A stretch of DNA of 64,000 nucleotides, from positions 2,059,856-2,123,855 of the forward strand of contig NZ_JAELVM010000001.1 in the NCBI RefSeq assembly GCF_016745235.1. The letters run 5' to 3'. Within the stretch, counting starts at the first letter, position 1. The number at the start of each line of letters is the position of its first letter. This stretch comes from Chryseobacterium endalhagicum. GTDB lineage: Bacteria > Bacteroidota > Bacteroidia > Flavobacteriales > Weeksellaceae. The notes under the pieces are model-generated. The model was given only the letters and a program-made list of their open reading frames with translations, did no database searches and was not told the origin of the DNA. The position numbers and the translations under genes are program-made. This document shows, one piece after another, positions 16,619 through 25,390 of this stretch.

Positions 16619-16846
16619 ATGTTACAGAAAAATTTTACCAAAGCAGAATTTGTACTGAATAGCGAAAATCAGTATCAGTTGGAATATACCATTGAAGAAA
16701 TCGGTCAGGGATCGAATTTAACGGTTGAAAAGAAAAAAGACGATGGAGAATTTGAAACCCTGCAGGTTATGATTACAAGGCTGAATGACCACATCTTTAT
16801 AAAATGGAGCGAACCCTTTGACGGCAGACTTATTTTTGAAAAGTAA
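16619..16846 (+). CDS. small hypothetical protein
   Basis: 75 residues, no signal peptide, starting MLQKNFTKAEFVLNSENQ. It reads as a small beta-rich cytoplasmic protein (YQLEYTIEEIGQGSNLTVEK, HIFIKWSEPFDGRLIFEK). Codon use and a good start context suggest it is real. It is 11 bp from the next small gene, so the two are probably co-transcribed. Family not recognised. Confidence 0.6.
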   Translation: MLQKNFTKAEFVLNSENQYQLEYTIEEIGQGSNLTVEKKKDDGEFETLQVMITRLNDHIFIKWSEPFDGRLIFEK

Positions 16847-16857
16847 AAAATGATCTT

Positions 16858-17088
16858 ATGAAATACAACGAAGCCTTAGCCTATAAAAAAGAAGCATTAA
16901 AGAAAGCGGATGAATCTGTACTCCAGAATTATCATATCGTTATTGCTCCTGCCGATACTGCGGAAAGTGCAAAATATATTGCAGATTTTTCAAAAAAGCC
17001 TGATGATTTTAATGACAGCAGCTGTAAAAAATACAGCTCCAATGATGAGTACGAGGTGATGAGCTTTAAGAAAGAAGCAGATGAATAA
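16858..17088 (+). CDS. small hypothetical protein
   Basis: 76 residues, charged and soluble, starting MKYNEALAYKKEALKKADES. The N-terminal half looks helical; it contains HIVIAPADTAESAKYIADFS. No family recognised. It follows the small gene at 16619 in the same direction and precedes the YciF-like gene, suggesting a small stress-related group, but this is only context. Confidence 0.6.
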   Translation: MKYNEALAYKKEALKKADESVLQNYHIVIAPADTAESAKYIADFSKKPDDFNDSSCKKYSSNDEYEVMSFKKEADE

Positions 17089-17239
17089 GCCTATTCTTCC
17101 ATCGTTTCGATAGACTGTCATTCCTTTATCCTGGAATACAGGATATCTTCTACCTACCACATGAATACCCGGATATCCAGGCTGGTCCTATAATTGCAGG
17201 TAACTAGGGTATCTAAATTAATCACTAAATTATAATAAT

Positions 17240-17806
17240 ATGGAAACGAAAAAAACAGCGAAAAAAACGGTGTCGAAAACCGTTGCAAAGAAAACCGGAA
17301 AAACACCTGCCAAGAAAAATGCTGCCAAACAGTTGAAAGATTTGTTTGAAGATTCCCTGAAAGACATCTACTGGGCAGAAAAAGCTCTGGTAAAAGCCCT
17401 TCCTAAAATGCATAAAAATGCGACAGATAAAAAACTGAAAGCAGGGATTGAACTGCATTTCAACGAAACCAAAGTTCATGTAAAAAGACTTGAAGAATGC
17501 TTTAAAGCACTCGGAAAAAAAGCCCAGGCCAAAAAATGTGATGCCATGCAGGGATTACTGGATGAAGGGAAAAGCATTATGGAAGAAACCGAAGCAGGAG
17601 CCGTAAGAGATGCCGGTATCATTGCCGCCGCCCAGAAAGTAGAACATTATGAAATCGCCACATACGGCACACTGGCTGCCTATGCCAAGGTTCTGAAAGA
17701 AAAAGACTGTCTCAAAAATCTGCTGGCAACGCTTGCTGAAGAAAAAAAATGTGACGAACTGCTGACCAAAGTTGCTGACACAGCCATCAACAGCAAAGCA
17801 AAATAG
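17240..17806 (+). CDS. ferritin-like YciF/DUF892 protein
   Basis: 188 residues. The first ~35 are Lys/Ala/Thr-rich (a basic tail such as TAKKTVSKTVAKKTGKTPAK). The rest matches the YciF/DUF892 four-helix fold: QLKDLFEDSLKDIYWAEKAL, LHFNETKVHVKRLEECF, AAAQKVEHYEIATYGTLAAY. Glu and His residues in helices (ExxxH, VEHYE) fit a possible di-metal site. These proteins are associated with stress responses and stationary phase; the molecular role is not well known. The basic tail could bind DNA, which is inference. Confidence 0.85.
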   Translation: METKKTAKKTVSKTVAKKTGKTPAKKNAAKQLKDLFEDSLKDIYWAEKALVKALPKMHKNATDKKLKAGIELHFNETKVHVKRLEECFKALGKKAQAKKCDAMQGLLDEGKSIMEETEAGAVRDAGIIAAAQKVEHYEIATYGTLAAYAKVLKEKDCLKNLLATLAEEKKCDELLTKVADTAINSKAK

Positions 17807-17821
17807 TTAAAACCCAATATA

Positions 17822-17850
17822 AAAGAGGCCTGTACAAGGTCTCTTTTTTG
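17822..17850 (+). terminator. Rho-independent terminator of the YciF-like gene
   Basis: Stem AAAGAGGCC...GGTCTCTTTTTT with a six-base loop and a T-run, starting 15 bp after the stop codon. Confidence 0.75.
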
Positions 17851-17853
17851 TTT

Positions 17854-17897
17854 GTGGACTCAAGAACTTCCCTCTTCTCTCCTCAAGCTTCCTGACT
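17854..17897 (+). repeat. solo end of the ~170-bp repeat family A
   Basis: GGACTCAAGAACTTCCCTC followed by CTCCTCAAGCTTCCTGAC resembles the right ~40 bp of the family A repeat, without the left part. Confidence 0.5.
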
Positions 17898-17904
17898 TTT
17901 CCTA

Positions 17905-18321
17905 TCATTTATTGGCGCTTGTGATCTGCTCACTGATTTTAATCCAGTTGATACTGTCTAAAACCTGAAGTTCCTGATCAAACTGCTGTTTCCAGTTCTT
18001 TCCCAGCTTTTTTTCAAGGCTTTTAAAATATTTATCATTAGACCGGTCAGCTTCTTTTTGTATGGTTCTGATGCTGTCGTTGACCTCACATCCGGTTTCT
18101 ATACGTTCATAGCACAATCCCCACTTTTTTACCAGACTGTCGATGGCATAGTAAGCCCCTTCAGGAGGAAGTTCCCCGGCCTTGATATCCTTCCAGCACA
18201 GAATTTCTGCTTTTTGCAGGGATGATTTTGATGGTTTTGCCTTCTTTGAAGCATCCGGGCTGCATGATCCCATGAAAAAAGACAGGATAAATGCTGCAAT
18301 TGAGATCGTATTTCTTTTCAT
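17905..18321 (-). CDS. hypothetical lipoprotein
   Basis: 138 residues with lipoprotein signal MKRNTISIAAFILSFFMGSC (lipobox MGSC). The mature part has Cys residues (ILCWKD, GLCYERIETGCE) and resembles small periplasmic proteins related to lysozyme-inhibitor-like DUF1311 families in its 'KKWGLCYERIETG... KYFKSLEKKLGKNWKQQFDQE' pattern, but I would not assign it. It is flanked by repeats on both sides and probably transcribed alone. Confidence 0.6.
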   Translation of the reverse strand: MKRNTISIAAFILSFFMGSCSPDASKKAKPSKSSLQKAEILCWKDIKAGELPPEGAYYAIDSLVKKWGLCYERIETGCEVNDSIRTIQKEADRSNDKYFKSLEKKLGKNWKQQFDQELQVLDSINWIKISEQITSANK

Positions 18322-18350
18322 AACGGAATTTTTAGATCATTGTATAGTAA

Positions 18351-18520
18351 GGTCAGGAAGAGGGAAGCTGGAAGAGGGAAGTTATTGAAGTCCAAAGGCA
18401 GAAATACACTGTAGTTGTTATTAATTTTTCTAATTCATTTCAACCAATTTAAAGGTAGCTGTTTAATATTATTGTCTGATAGTAACTTCCAGCCTCCATC
18501 TTCCCGCTTCCCGCCCTTTT
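18351..18520 (-). repeat. ~170-bp dispersed repeat, family A, copy 3 (inverted)
   Basis: Same element as at 15371 but in the opposite orientation: begins GGTCAGGAAGAGGGAAGCTG, contains TTATTGAAGTCCAAAGGCAG and ends GCCTCCATCTTCCCGCTTCC. It fills the spacer between two minus-strand genes. Confidence 0.85.
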
Positions 18521-18536
18521 TAAACTTTTCAGGTTA

Positions 18537-18878
18537 TTATTCTATAAATTCCAGCAGACGTTTCCGGGTAATCACCTGGTTTCCCACGTAAAATTCTTCG
18601 TCATCCAGTCGCGCCAGTGAAGCTGTAGACTGTGCGGCCAGCCATGTAACAAACAGATCTCTGTTTTCAAATATTCTTGGATCATCAAAATCACCGTCAT
18701 AAATTTCCCCGTAGAAAAACCTGTGGTTATCAGCTTTCATGCCCATTCCGCAATAATCACGGTGGCTGTAACCTAAAATGTCTCCGCTCTGCAGTTTATC
18801 AGCAACAAGATTTGCGATCCTGCCACCAAATGCTTCCGTATTCTCGTCTGATAAATCTAAATAATGTTTCTGTTCCAT
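18537..18878 (-). CDS. conserved-looking hypothetical protein
   Basis: 113 residues, acidic, soluble, no signal. It contains FGGRIANLVADKLQSGDILG, YSHRDYCGMGM and FFYGEIYDGDFDDPRIFENR. The even, structured composition suggests a real folded domain. I have no family name. It stands alone between repeat copy 3 and the divergent glycosylase gene. Confidence 0.6.
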   Translation of the reverse strand: MEQKHYLDLSDENTEAFGGRIANLVADKLQSGDILGYSHRDYCGMGMKADNHRFFYGEIYDGDFDDPRIFENRDLFVTWLAAQSTASLARLDDEEFYVGNQVITRKRLLEFIE

Positions 18879-19071
18879 ATTTTGAATGGTTTGATTGTCA
18901 ATAAACGGTCATTCAGGTTTGAAATTAATCATTTTTTATTAAAGTTTTATTTTTTAAGCTGAATGATTACCAACCGGGGAATTATTGTAGAATTTATGGT
19001 TCTATTAAACGTTTTGATAATAAGCCTCAGATGTTTACATTTGTTCTGTTTTAAACCAAAAATCAGCAGAT

Positions 19072-19674
19072 TTGAAATTACTCCTTTCCTATTACCTGAA
19101 TCAGGATGTTATCTTTCTGGCCAAAGACCTTTTGGGAAAAATCCTTTTCACAGAAGTGGACGGAGAGATTACAGCCGGAACGATTGTAGAAACCGAAGCC
19201 TATTTCGGGGTTGTGGACAAAGCTTCCCATGCATACGGAGGCCGGCGTACAGACCGGACTGAAACATTATACAGCCAGGGCGGCGTTTCTTACGTATATC
19301 TGTGTTACGGAATTCATCATCTTTTCAATGTGGTAACTTCTGTGGAAGGTGAACCGCATGCCGTGCTTATCCGCGCAGTAGAGCCATTAATAGGACAGGA
19401 AATGATGGAGATCAGACGTAAGATGTCTTCAACGAAGGCTGCTATTTCATCAGGCCCCGGTTCCGCAGCTAAAGCATTGGGTATTGACCGTAATTTTAAT
19501 AAGAAAGATCTTACCGAAAACGAAATATGGATTGAGGACCACGGGATCAGATATACTCCGGACGAGATTATTGCAGGCCCGCGTATCGGGGTTGCTTATG
19601 CCCAGGAAGATGCCTTGCTGCCCTGGCGTTTCTACGTGAAAGGGAATCAATATGTAAGCAAGCCCAGGTCTTAA
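19072..19674 (+). CDS. DNA-3-methyladenine glycosylase (AAG/MPG family)
   Basis: 200 residues starting at a TTG codon (LKLLLSYYLNQDV); no in-frame ATG gives a full N-terminus. Motifs: LAKDLLGKILFTEVDG, IVETEAYFG with Glu42 as the water-activating residue, ASHAYGGRRTDRTETLY, GGVSYVYLCYGIHHLFNVVT and SGPGSAAKALGI. It removes alkylated purines in base-excision repair, leaving abasic sites for an AP endonuclease such as the one encoded at 15545. Length fits bacterial AAG homologues. Confidence 0.9.
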   Translation: MKLLLSYYLNQDVIFLAKDLLGKILFTEVDGEITAGTIVETEAYFGVVDKASHAYGGRRTDRTETLYSQGGVSYVYLCYGIHHLFNVVTSVEGEPHAVLIRAVEPLIGQEMMEIRRKMSSTKAAISSGPGSAAKALGIDRNFNKKDLTENEIWIEDHGIRYTPDEIIAGPRIGVAYAQEDALLPWRFYVKGNQYVSKPRS

Positions 19675-20004
19675 TAAAACTCTTCTTTCCAAAATTTCAA
19701 TATCTGGTTTCCCTTCTGGTGAAATCTATTCTCCTGTGAAAAAGTATTTTCAGGCTGTTAAATATTACCCTTTTGTGTACTAAGAGGTTAAGGATAATTT
19801 TATTAATTTTAATGTAAAATTAAAACCAAAACCATTAAAACTTAAAGCCATGAAATCTATTCTTATTGTATACCAGACAGGTTAAGATTCTTTATCCTTA
19901 GAAAAGAAATACAAGCCATAAAACGCGCCGGATGTAATCTCTGATTGGAGATTGCAGTATACTGTTATACTTACTTATTAAATTCAATCTGTAAAATTAT
20001 TGCC
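19675..20004. other. gene-free spacer
   Basis: About 330 bp with no convincing gene. It holds an AT-rich leader region upstream of the patatin gene and an 11-codon frame (MKSILIVYQTG) near 19850 that is too short to judge. No clear repeat or terminator was seen. Confidence 0.5.
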
Positions 20005-22146
20005 ATGGAAGAAGAATTAAAAGTAGAGCAATTTACGGGTGCAGTAGCTCATCTCGTAGCTCATCTTAAAACACTCTATAAAAATAAACCGTTAACGGTT
20101 TCTGATGTAACGGACGATGTTGACTGGAGTGATCCGTCAAAAGACAAATTGCGCGAAAAATATAATATCGGCAAAGAACCCCGCCAATACGTAGATCTGA
20201 TTCAGGAAGGCGGCGGCGTACACGGAATTGCACTGGCCGGATATACCTATATCCTTGAAAAAATGGGAATTTCCTTTTTAAACAGTGCAGGAACAAGTGC
20301 GGGAGCCATCAACACGATGATGCTCAACTGTGTTTATTCCCAACGGGATGCCATTATTATGGGCGAAAAAGAAGAATTCATCAGCCGGTATTATGAAACA
20401 AGATCTGAAAAAATTGTCGAATACCTTTCAAAGAAAGATTTAACGGAGCTTGTGGACGGGCATCCTTCCTGGAAATCCCTTATACTGAAAATATTTTCCA
20501 AAAAAGACAGAAAGCGTATCCTGGATAAAATAAAATTCAGAGCCAGGATTTCCGTATATTCTTTTGCATTTTTTCTGCTTGTGATGGTCGTGGCTTCAAT
20601 AGGTGTGGGAATACTCCTGGGTAATGCTGTCCAATGGCAGATCTGGATTCACAGGATGCTTATTGTATCTGTAATTGGAATGGTACTCTCCATCTATATG
20701 ATAATTAAAAACCTGATGATTCTGAGGATGCTTTATTTTCACAGTGAAAAGATGGGCGTGAATCCGGGTGATGATTTTAAAGAATGGATACAGGATCTTA
20801 TGGAAGAAAACAGAATAAGCAGCGTAGCCGATCTTAAAAGTAAAATGCTGAGAGAAAACGAAGTCTACCGTTGCCGGTATTCCAGCCAGGAGCAGTCTTA
20901 TAATATATCATTAACGTCCGTGGCAGAGAAAAGCGAAGGCAATGAACAGCTCCTGAATATTACGAAAGAAGTTAAACCCAATATCCCTCCCGGTTCCCCT
21001 GAGGAAATGTATGAAGCCCCTAAGCCGGAAAAAGAAGAAGTAATCGTTTGGGGAGATTTAAAAAACTCTTTAATTGATGAAGATATAAAACACACCATAG
21101 AAGATTATCTGCTGAAAAAAAGATACTACAAGAAGGAACAGGACTTTGCGGATGATCTGCTGAATCAGATTATTATTGACATCAAATATTTTAATCAGGT
21201 AAGCTGGCAGGATCTGAAAACAATTAATGATCAGCTTATCGAGAAAAACCTGATTCCTATTAATGCCAACGAAAAATTAATAGAAAAAATCATCGGTGAA
21301 TTATTTAAAAACACCAAAGCGATTGTGGCCGCCGAAGGAAATAAATTTCCACAGCAGCTGGTGGTGGTAGCAGCAGATATTACGAACCAGATCAAGGTAG
21401 AATTTCCGGGAATGCATGAATTTTACTGGGGAACGGACGAGTCCATTTCTCCTGCAGAATATGTGCGGGCATCCATGTCGATTCCTTTCTTTTTCAAGCC
21501 GTATAAAGTGACGATGTCCAATACACAGCTGATTAATATCAATAACACATGGAAAGTGAAGCTGGGAGCGTACAAGAACTTTATCCAGGGGAATAATGAA
21601 ATCCTTTTTGTGGATGGTGGAGCCTTATCCAATTTTCCGATCAATGTGTTTTACAGTAATACCCACTCTATTCCTACCCGCCCTACTTTCGGAATCAAAC
21701 TGGAATATGACAATGATGATCTGTATAAACTGATTGATAATGAAGCAAAGCTCACCCTGTCTATGATCTCAACCATGAGGTATTTCTATGACCGTGATTT
21801 CCTGATCAAAAACAGTAATTTCAAAAAAACGGTACGCAGCGTAGATACGGGAAACATCAGCTGGCTGAATTTTAATCCTTCCACCAGCGAAAAGATCGAA
21901 CTGTTTTACAGAGGAGCACTGGCTGCCGCTATTTTCCTCTCCGGGAAAAGCCTCACTTTTGAAGAAAAAAATAAGCTGATGCAGAAAGCCCAGAAAGATT
22001 TTGGAATTTCAGAGTTCAGAACAGAAGATTTCATCTATCCTGATGTTTTCTTTAACTGGGAAAGCTATAAGAAAGAAAGAGGAATGGCCGAGATTTATAA
22101 AAATCTGAGTCCTAAAATGAAAGAAAAATCAAGTTTCACCCAATAA
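20005..22146 (+). CDS. patatin-like phospholipase with two internal membrane segments
   Basis: 713 residues from MEEELKVEQF; an in-frame ATG 60 bp upstream would add a poorly matching extension. Patatin motifs: GGGVHG (residues 69-74, oxyanion hole), GTSAG (96-100, nucleophile Ser98) and DGG (Asp537, FVDGGALSNFP), so the Ser-Asp dyad is complete. Between them lies a ~400-residue insertion with two hydrophobic segments (about 175-215 and 212-240: VYSFAFFLLVMVVASIGVGI, ILLG, then MLIVSVIGMVLSIYMIIKNL), which splits the catalytic domain by a membrane hairpin. Likely a lipid hydrolase at the inner membrane. It is 11 bp from the next membrane gene, suggesting one operon. Confidence 0.85.
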   Translation: MEEELKVEQFTGAVAHLVAHLKTLYKNKPLTVSDVTDDVDWSDPSKDKLREKYNIGKEPRQYVDLIQEGGGVHGIALAGYTYILEKMGISFLNSAGTSAGAINTMMLNCVYSQRDAIIMGEKEEFISRYYETRSEKIVEYLSKKDLTELVDGHPSWKSLILKIFSKKDRKRILDKIKFRARISVYSFAFFLLVMVVASIGVGILLGNAVQWQIWIHRMLIVSVIGMVLSIYMIIKNLMILRMLYFHSEKMGVNPGDDFKEWIQDLMEENRISSVADLKSKMLRENEVYRCRYSSQEQSYNISLTSVAEKSEGNEQLLNITKEVKPNIPPGSPEEMYEAPKPEKEEVIVWGDLKNSLIDEDIKHTIEDYLLKKRYYKKEQDFADDLLNQIIIDIKYFNQVSWQDLKTINDQLIEKNLIPINANEKLIEKIIGELFKNTKAIVAAEGNKFPQQLVVVAADITNQIKVEFPGMHEFYWGTDESISPAEYVRASMSIPFFFKPYKVTMSNTQLININNTWKVKLGAYKNFIQGNNEILFVDGGALSNFPINVFYSNTHSIPTRPTFGIKLEYDNDDLYKLIDNEAKLTLSMISTMRYFYDRDFLIKNSNFKKTVRSVDTGNISWLNFNPSTSEKIELFYRGALAAAIFLSGKSLTFEEKNKLMQKAQKDFGISEFRTEDFIYPDVFFNWESYKKERGMAEIYKNLSPKMKEKSSFTQ

Positions 22147-22157
22147 AAATTTTAATC

Positions 22158-22820
22158 ATGATAACGATTTTAAGCTATAAACTGGATGAGCGTATTTGTA
22201 TTGAAAATTTTGATCAGCTGATCCTGTGGTTTGCTATTTTAACGGCCGTTGGAACGATTACGACCGGGGCTTATCTCGCCTCCTTTTCCAAAGGTTTCCT
22301 GTATGCTGTGAAAACCTATGAAAGCAAAGATAAGTTTAAAAAGTTTTCTTTAACCGATCTGCAGCTTCCATTCAAAAAATCCCATTTTAAAAATATTCTT
22401 TGCGGCATTAATTCCAAGACGAACAGCATCATTCATAAATCATTAAAAGCCGATGCTCTTTTTATGCCTTTTGCGTATGGAGGTCTGCTGCTGCTGTTTT
22501 TTTATTTCTGGTTAAGGTTTATCAATGAGCCCCACCCCGTTATGAGTTCAGTGATTTTCTACTCCTGGTATTTCCCTTTGATTGCCTATGCTATGGATAT
22601 ATTTGAAAACGGTTTTACAGCATCTCTCCTGAAAAAACTGGAAATTCTAAAGCTGGAAAAAACCACCAATGCTCAGGACAGAAAATTAAATGAAAACGAG
22701 AAAGATAAACTCATTGCCCGGGCCAGAATCAAAATACTGGCAGCTTCAGGCTTAAAATGGCTGACAGCGGTTTTAAGTATTCTCATCATATTGGCTGCAT
22801 TATTGGTCCTGTTGTTGTAA
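22158..22820 (+). CDS. membrane protein paired with the patatin
   Basis: 220 residues with about four membrane segments: ~22-45 (LILWFAILTAVGTITTGAYL), ~95-115 (AYGGLLLLFFYFWLRF), ~125-150 (VIFYSWYFPLIAYAMDIF) and the C-terminal ~198-220 (LTAVLSILIILAALLVLLL). A charged cytoplasmic loop (~155-195) separates the last two. No family recognised. It immediately follows the patatin gene, so it may form a complex with it or be its membrane partner; this is inference. Confidence 0.65.
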   Translation: MITILSYKLDERICIENFDQLILWFAILTAVGTITTGAYLASFSKGFLYAVKTYESKDKFKKFSLTDLQLPFKKSHFKNILCGINSKTNSIIHKSLKADALFMPFAYGGLLLLFFYFWLRFINEPHPVMSSVIFYSWYFPLIAYAMDIFENGFTASLLKKLEILKLEKTTNAQDRKLNENEKDKLIARARIKILAASGLKWLTAVLSILIILAALLVLLL

Positions 22821-22936
22821 AAGGCTGGAAGCTGGAGGAGGGAGGCTGGAAGTTACTATTTGACATTCATAGAAAGCAATTACCTTTAATTGGGTTGTGA
22901 CAGTTTAAAAAAAATTAATAAAACCGTTTTCACTTT
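22821..22936 (+). repeat. ~170-bp dispersed repeat, family A, truncated copy 4
   Basis: The left end AAAGGCTGGAAGCTGGAGGA and the centre (TTACCTTTAATTGGGTTGTG) match family A; the right end is missing and is replaced by the family B element that follows. The element abuts the stop codon of the preceding gene. Confidence 0.7.
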
Positions 22937-22950
22937 ATGCTTTGATATGA

Positions 22951-23299
22951 TTAAGCGTAATGTCAGCCACCAGCTTCATCAATGGCGCAGCACTGATTAG
23001 ATAAAATGTAGATTTTATTAAGAATTAATGCAAAGCCTGATTTCCATACGGTGTATTTTAAGGCTGCAAAGCCAGGATCAATCAAAAATTGATCTAACTA
23101 AGCACATGTTTTATCCACATAGCTTCATCAGCGACTCTGTCGCCTCCTTTGCATTCCTTAAAATAAACGTAATTTTCATAAAACTTTGCGTTGAAAAAAT
23201 ATAAAATTTACCACGCAAAGTTTCATGAATACATGCTTGATGTAAGTAAAGCAAAGAATTTTAACTTCATCAGTAACTAAGCTCAAATAAAACATCCGC
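22951..23299 (+). repeat. degenerate MITE-like repeat, family B
   Basis: Right part AGTAAAGCAAAGAATTTTAA and CTCAAATAAAACATCCGCC match the element at 51470-51713 and its flank; the left part AAGCGTAATGTCAGCCACCA and GCTTCATCA match the other end. A further internal copy of the end (GCTTCATCAGCGACTCTGTC) sits at ~23123, so this may be a nested or composite copy. The rest of the 560-bp gap before the phosphatase holds no gene. Confidence 0.6.
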
Positions 23300-23381
23300 C
23301 TATAGAATTTTCATATAAAAAATACACAAATAGTCTGCCCCTTTTGAGACAAACTATTTTTAATTTCGTATTATATAAGAG

Positions 23382-24779
23382 TTAAATCTGTGCCGCCTTC
23401 AGCATCAGGTAATGCAAATCCGTATTTTTTATAAAGGCCGGCAAAAGCTCTTTCCCCGGACCATACACCGCCACTTCAACATAATCTCCTGAGTGATCCA
23501 TACTGATCCACCCCACGGAATTATGCTTTTTCTGAATATCGGAATACGCTTTGAAAGGCAGTTTTTTGTAATTATAAATCCCGCTTTCCTGTTTTTCAAG
23601 CCCCGAATAGAAACTTAATAAGTGTTTTGCATCGTCATCAGCAAGGCTTATTTTGTTCGTTTCATAGATCCAATCTTTCATTTTCTGAAGATTAAAATCC
23701 GGATGAATCGCATTCAGGATATATTCGTTGGTATACCGGTAATTGGAGATACTGTTAAAATTTTTAGTGGCATCTGCTCCGTAAATGGTGCCCGGATTGG
23801 CATTTCCATGGTCTGTAGTAATGATCACCAGTGTATTCTGGTCTTTTTCAGCAAAATCCATGACCGTTTTTATAGCTTCATCAAAGGCAAGCTGATCGTG
23901 GATCAATGCTGAAATATCGTTGGCGTGGGCGGCCCAGTCTACTTTTCCGCCTTCAATCTGTAAGACGAAACCTTCCTTATGGTCTTTCATCTGATCGATG
24001 GCGGTTTGAGCCATTTCAGCAAGAGAAGGGCTATTTTGCAGCTCAGGAATATTAGCCCTGTCGATAGAATACGGCAGACCACCGGAATTGAAAACGCCTA
24101 ATATCTTCTTTCCTTTTTCTGTATTTTTTAAATCTGTTCTGTTTTTAAGAACCTGATATCCCTTTTGTTTGTAAAGAGCATACACATCTTTTTTATCCTC
24201 TCTTTTTAAGGGATTAAAGAACTCATCGCCTCCACCCATCATCACATCAAAACCTATATCAGCATACATTTCCGCAATTTCATTTTCCGCATTTCTGCTG
24301 TCTGAATTCACACAGAAACCAGCGGGCGTGGCATGGGTAATCGTAACTGTGGTGACACAACCTGTCTTTTTTCCTGCTTTTTTAAACTTTTGCCAGGCCG
24401 GAACATATTTTTCACCATTGGAACCCATATTAAGAACCCCGTTTTTCACCCGGAATCCTCCTCCAAAAGAAGAGCTTGCCGCCGCAGAATCTGTAACAAT
24501 GGAACTTGCAGAGGCTGTATCCATCAACGCTCTGGAAACTTTATTTTCGTGATACAGACTCATCCAGTTTCCTGTTTTGCCTAAAATATTGCGGGAATAC
24601 AGATCGGCCATAGCCAACGTCCCCGAGCTCATTCCGTCACTGATCATGAAAATAATGTTTTTTGCTTTTTTCTTCGGATCCGGAATTTCTTTTGCAGAAT
24701 TGGCGAAGAAATCAGCCGGATTTAAAGTGAGCAGGCCTGAAAGTAATGCTGAGCCTTTTAAAAATTTACGTCTGTCCAT
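23382..24779 (-). CDS. alkaline phosphatase (PhoA-fold, Tat signal)
   Basis: 465 residues. Twin-arginine signal MDRRKFLKGSALLSGLLTLN, so it is exported folded to the periplasm. Active site: MISDGMS (Asp48, metal ligand) and IVTDSAAASS (Ser98 nucleophile). Further metal-ligand motifs: TITHATPAGF, QIEGGKVDWAAHAND and IITTDHGNANPG. It hydrolyses phosphate monoesters for phosphate supply. Length and motif order are normal for bacterial PhoA-type enzymes. It is followed by a repeat-filled gap and a hairpin near 23333 (GTCTGCCCCTTTTGAGACA). Confidence 0.92.
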   Translation of the reverse strand: MDRRKFLKGSALLSGLLTLNPADFFANSAKEIPDPKKKAKNIIFMISDGMSSGTLAMADLYSRNILGKTGNWMSLYHENKVSRALMDTASASSIVTDSAAASSSFGGGFRVKNGVLNMGSNGEKYVPAWQKFKKAGKKTGCVTTVTITHATPAGFCVNSDSRNAENEIAEMYADIGFDVMMGGGDEFFNPLKREDKKDVYALYKQKGYQVLKNRTDLKNTEKGKKILGVFNSGGLPYSIDRANIPELQNSPSLAEMAQTAIDQMKDHKEGFVLQIEGGKVDWAAHANDISALIHDQLAFDEAIKTVMDFAEKDQNTLVIITTDHGNANPGTIYGADATKNFNSISNYRYTNEYILNAIHPDFNLQKMKDWIYETNKISLADDDAKHLLSFYSGLEKQESGIYNYKKLPFKAYSDIQKKHNSVGWISMDHSGDYVEVAVYGPGKELLPAFIKNTDLHYLMLKAAQI

Positions 24780-24862
24780 GGGATAAAATTTTCCTAATGC
24801 AAGGTATTGGGTAATTGGAAAGAATGAAACAAAGTGGCATTAATTAATTGTGAATTTTCCGT

Positions 24863-25201
24863 TTAATGCTTATGATTTTTATAATTAATAATGTGGCCTG
24901 TGATCAGTCCTGCAGCCCCGGCATAAATTAAAGGGATATGAATTTCAAAGATAAAATCAGCCAGAACAGAGATCGAGATCAAAAGAATAGAAACCCAGAA
25001 CAATATTTTCAGCCAGCCGCGGGTCATGTTTTTCGTAATTCTGTATACCACTACTGCTCCGATGATCAGGAAGGCCAGGTCAATATAAGGATTGTGCGAT
25101 ATTCCCAGAGGAATAATCATCAGTAAAGGAAAAGCAATACAATGAATAAGACACAGAACTGCCGCAGAAATTCCCACTGCATCAAGGATTTTCGATTTCA
25201 T
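24863..25201 (-). CDS. MerC-domain membrane protein
   Basis: 112 residues, four membrane segments (about 8-30, 38-55, 65-85, 90-106). The first carries AVLCLIHCIAFPLL, the Cys-x3-Cys of MerC-type metal-uptake proteins, and the C-terminus has HIINYKNHKH. MerC proteins move mercury or other soft metals across the inner membrane. No other mer gene is nearby, so a role with another metal is more likely. A GCAAC-TTT-GTTGC palindrome lies 66 bp upstream, which suggests control by a Fur-family metal sensor. Confidence 0.8.
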   Translation of the reverse strand: MKSKILDAVGISAAVLCLIHCIAFPLLMIIPLGISHNPYIDLAFLIIGAVVVYRITKNMTRGWLKILFWVSILLISISVLADFIFEIHIPLIYAGAAGLITGHIINYKNHKH

Positions 25202-25266
25202 AAAATAAGGGATTTAAATTTCTTGTTGTAAGTCTGGGACAAAGGTAGAGATAAAATTTTAAATAT

Positions 25267-25281
25267 TGCAACTTTGTTGCG
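25267..25281 (-). promoter_or_regulatory. candidate metalloregulator operator upstream of merC-like gene
   Basis: TGCAACTTTGTTGCG contains a perfect 5-3-5 palindrome (GCAAC/GTTGC) lying ~66 bp upstream of the MerC-domain gene. Its form is like sites of Fur-family (Zur-type) repressors in this phylum, as I recall them. Assignment is by form and context only. Confidence 0.4.
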
Positions 25282-25390
25282 TTAAAATAAAATGAACGCT
25301 TTATCTACTGCTGCTACTTTTAATACGCTTTAATCTTTGCTGGAGCGAATAAAAGTGCTATTTTTATTTTCTCAAAAGAAAACACCCATT

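Noticed and set aside
24863..25201. mercury-resistance operon
   Set aside because: Only a MerC domain is present; no merA, merR, merT or merP nearby.
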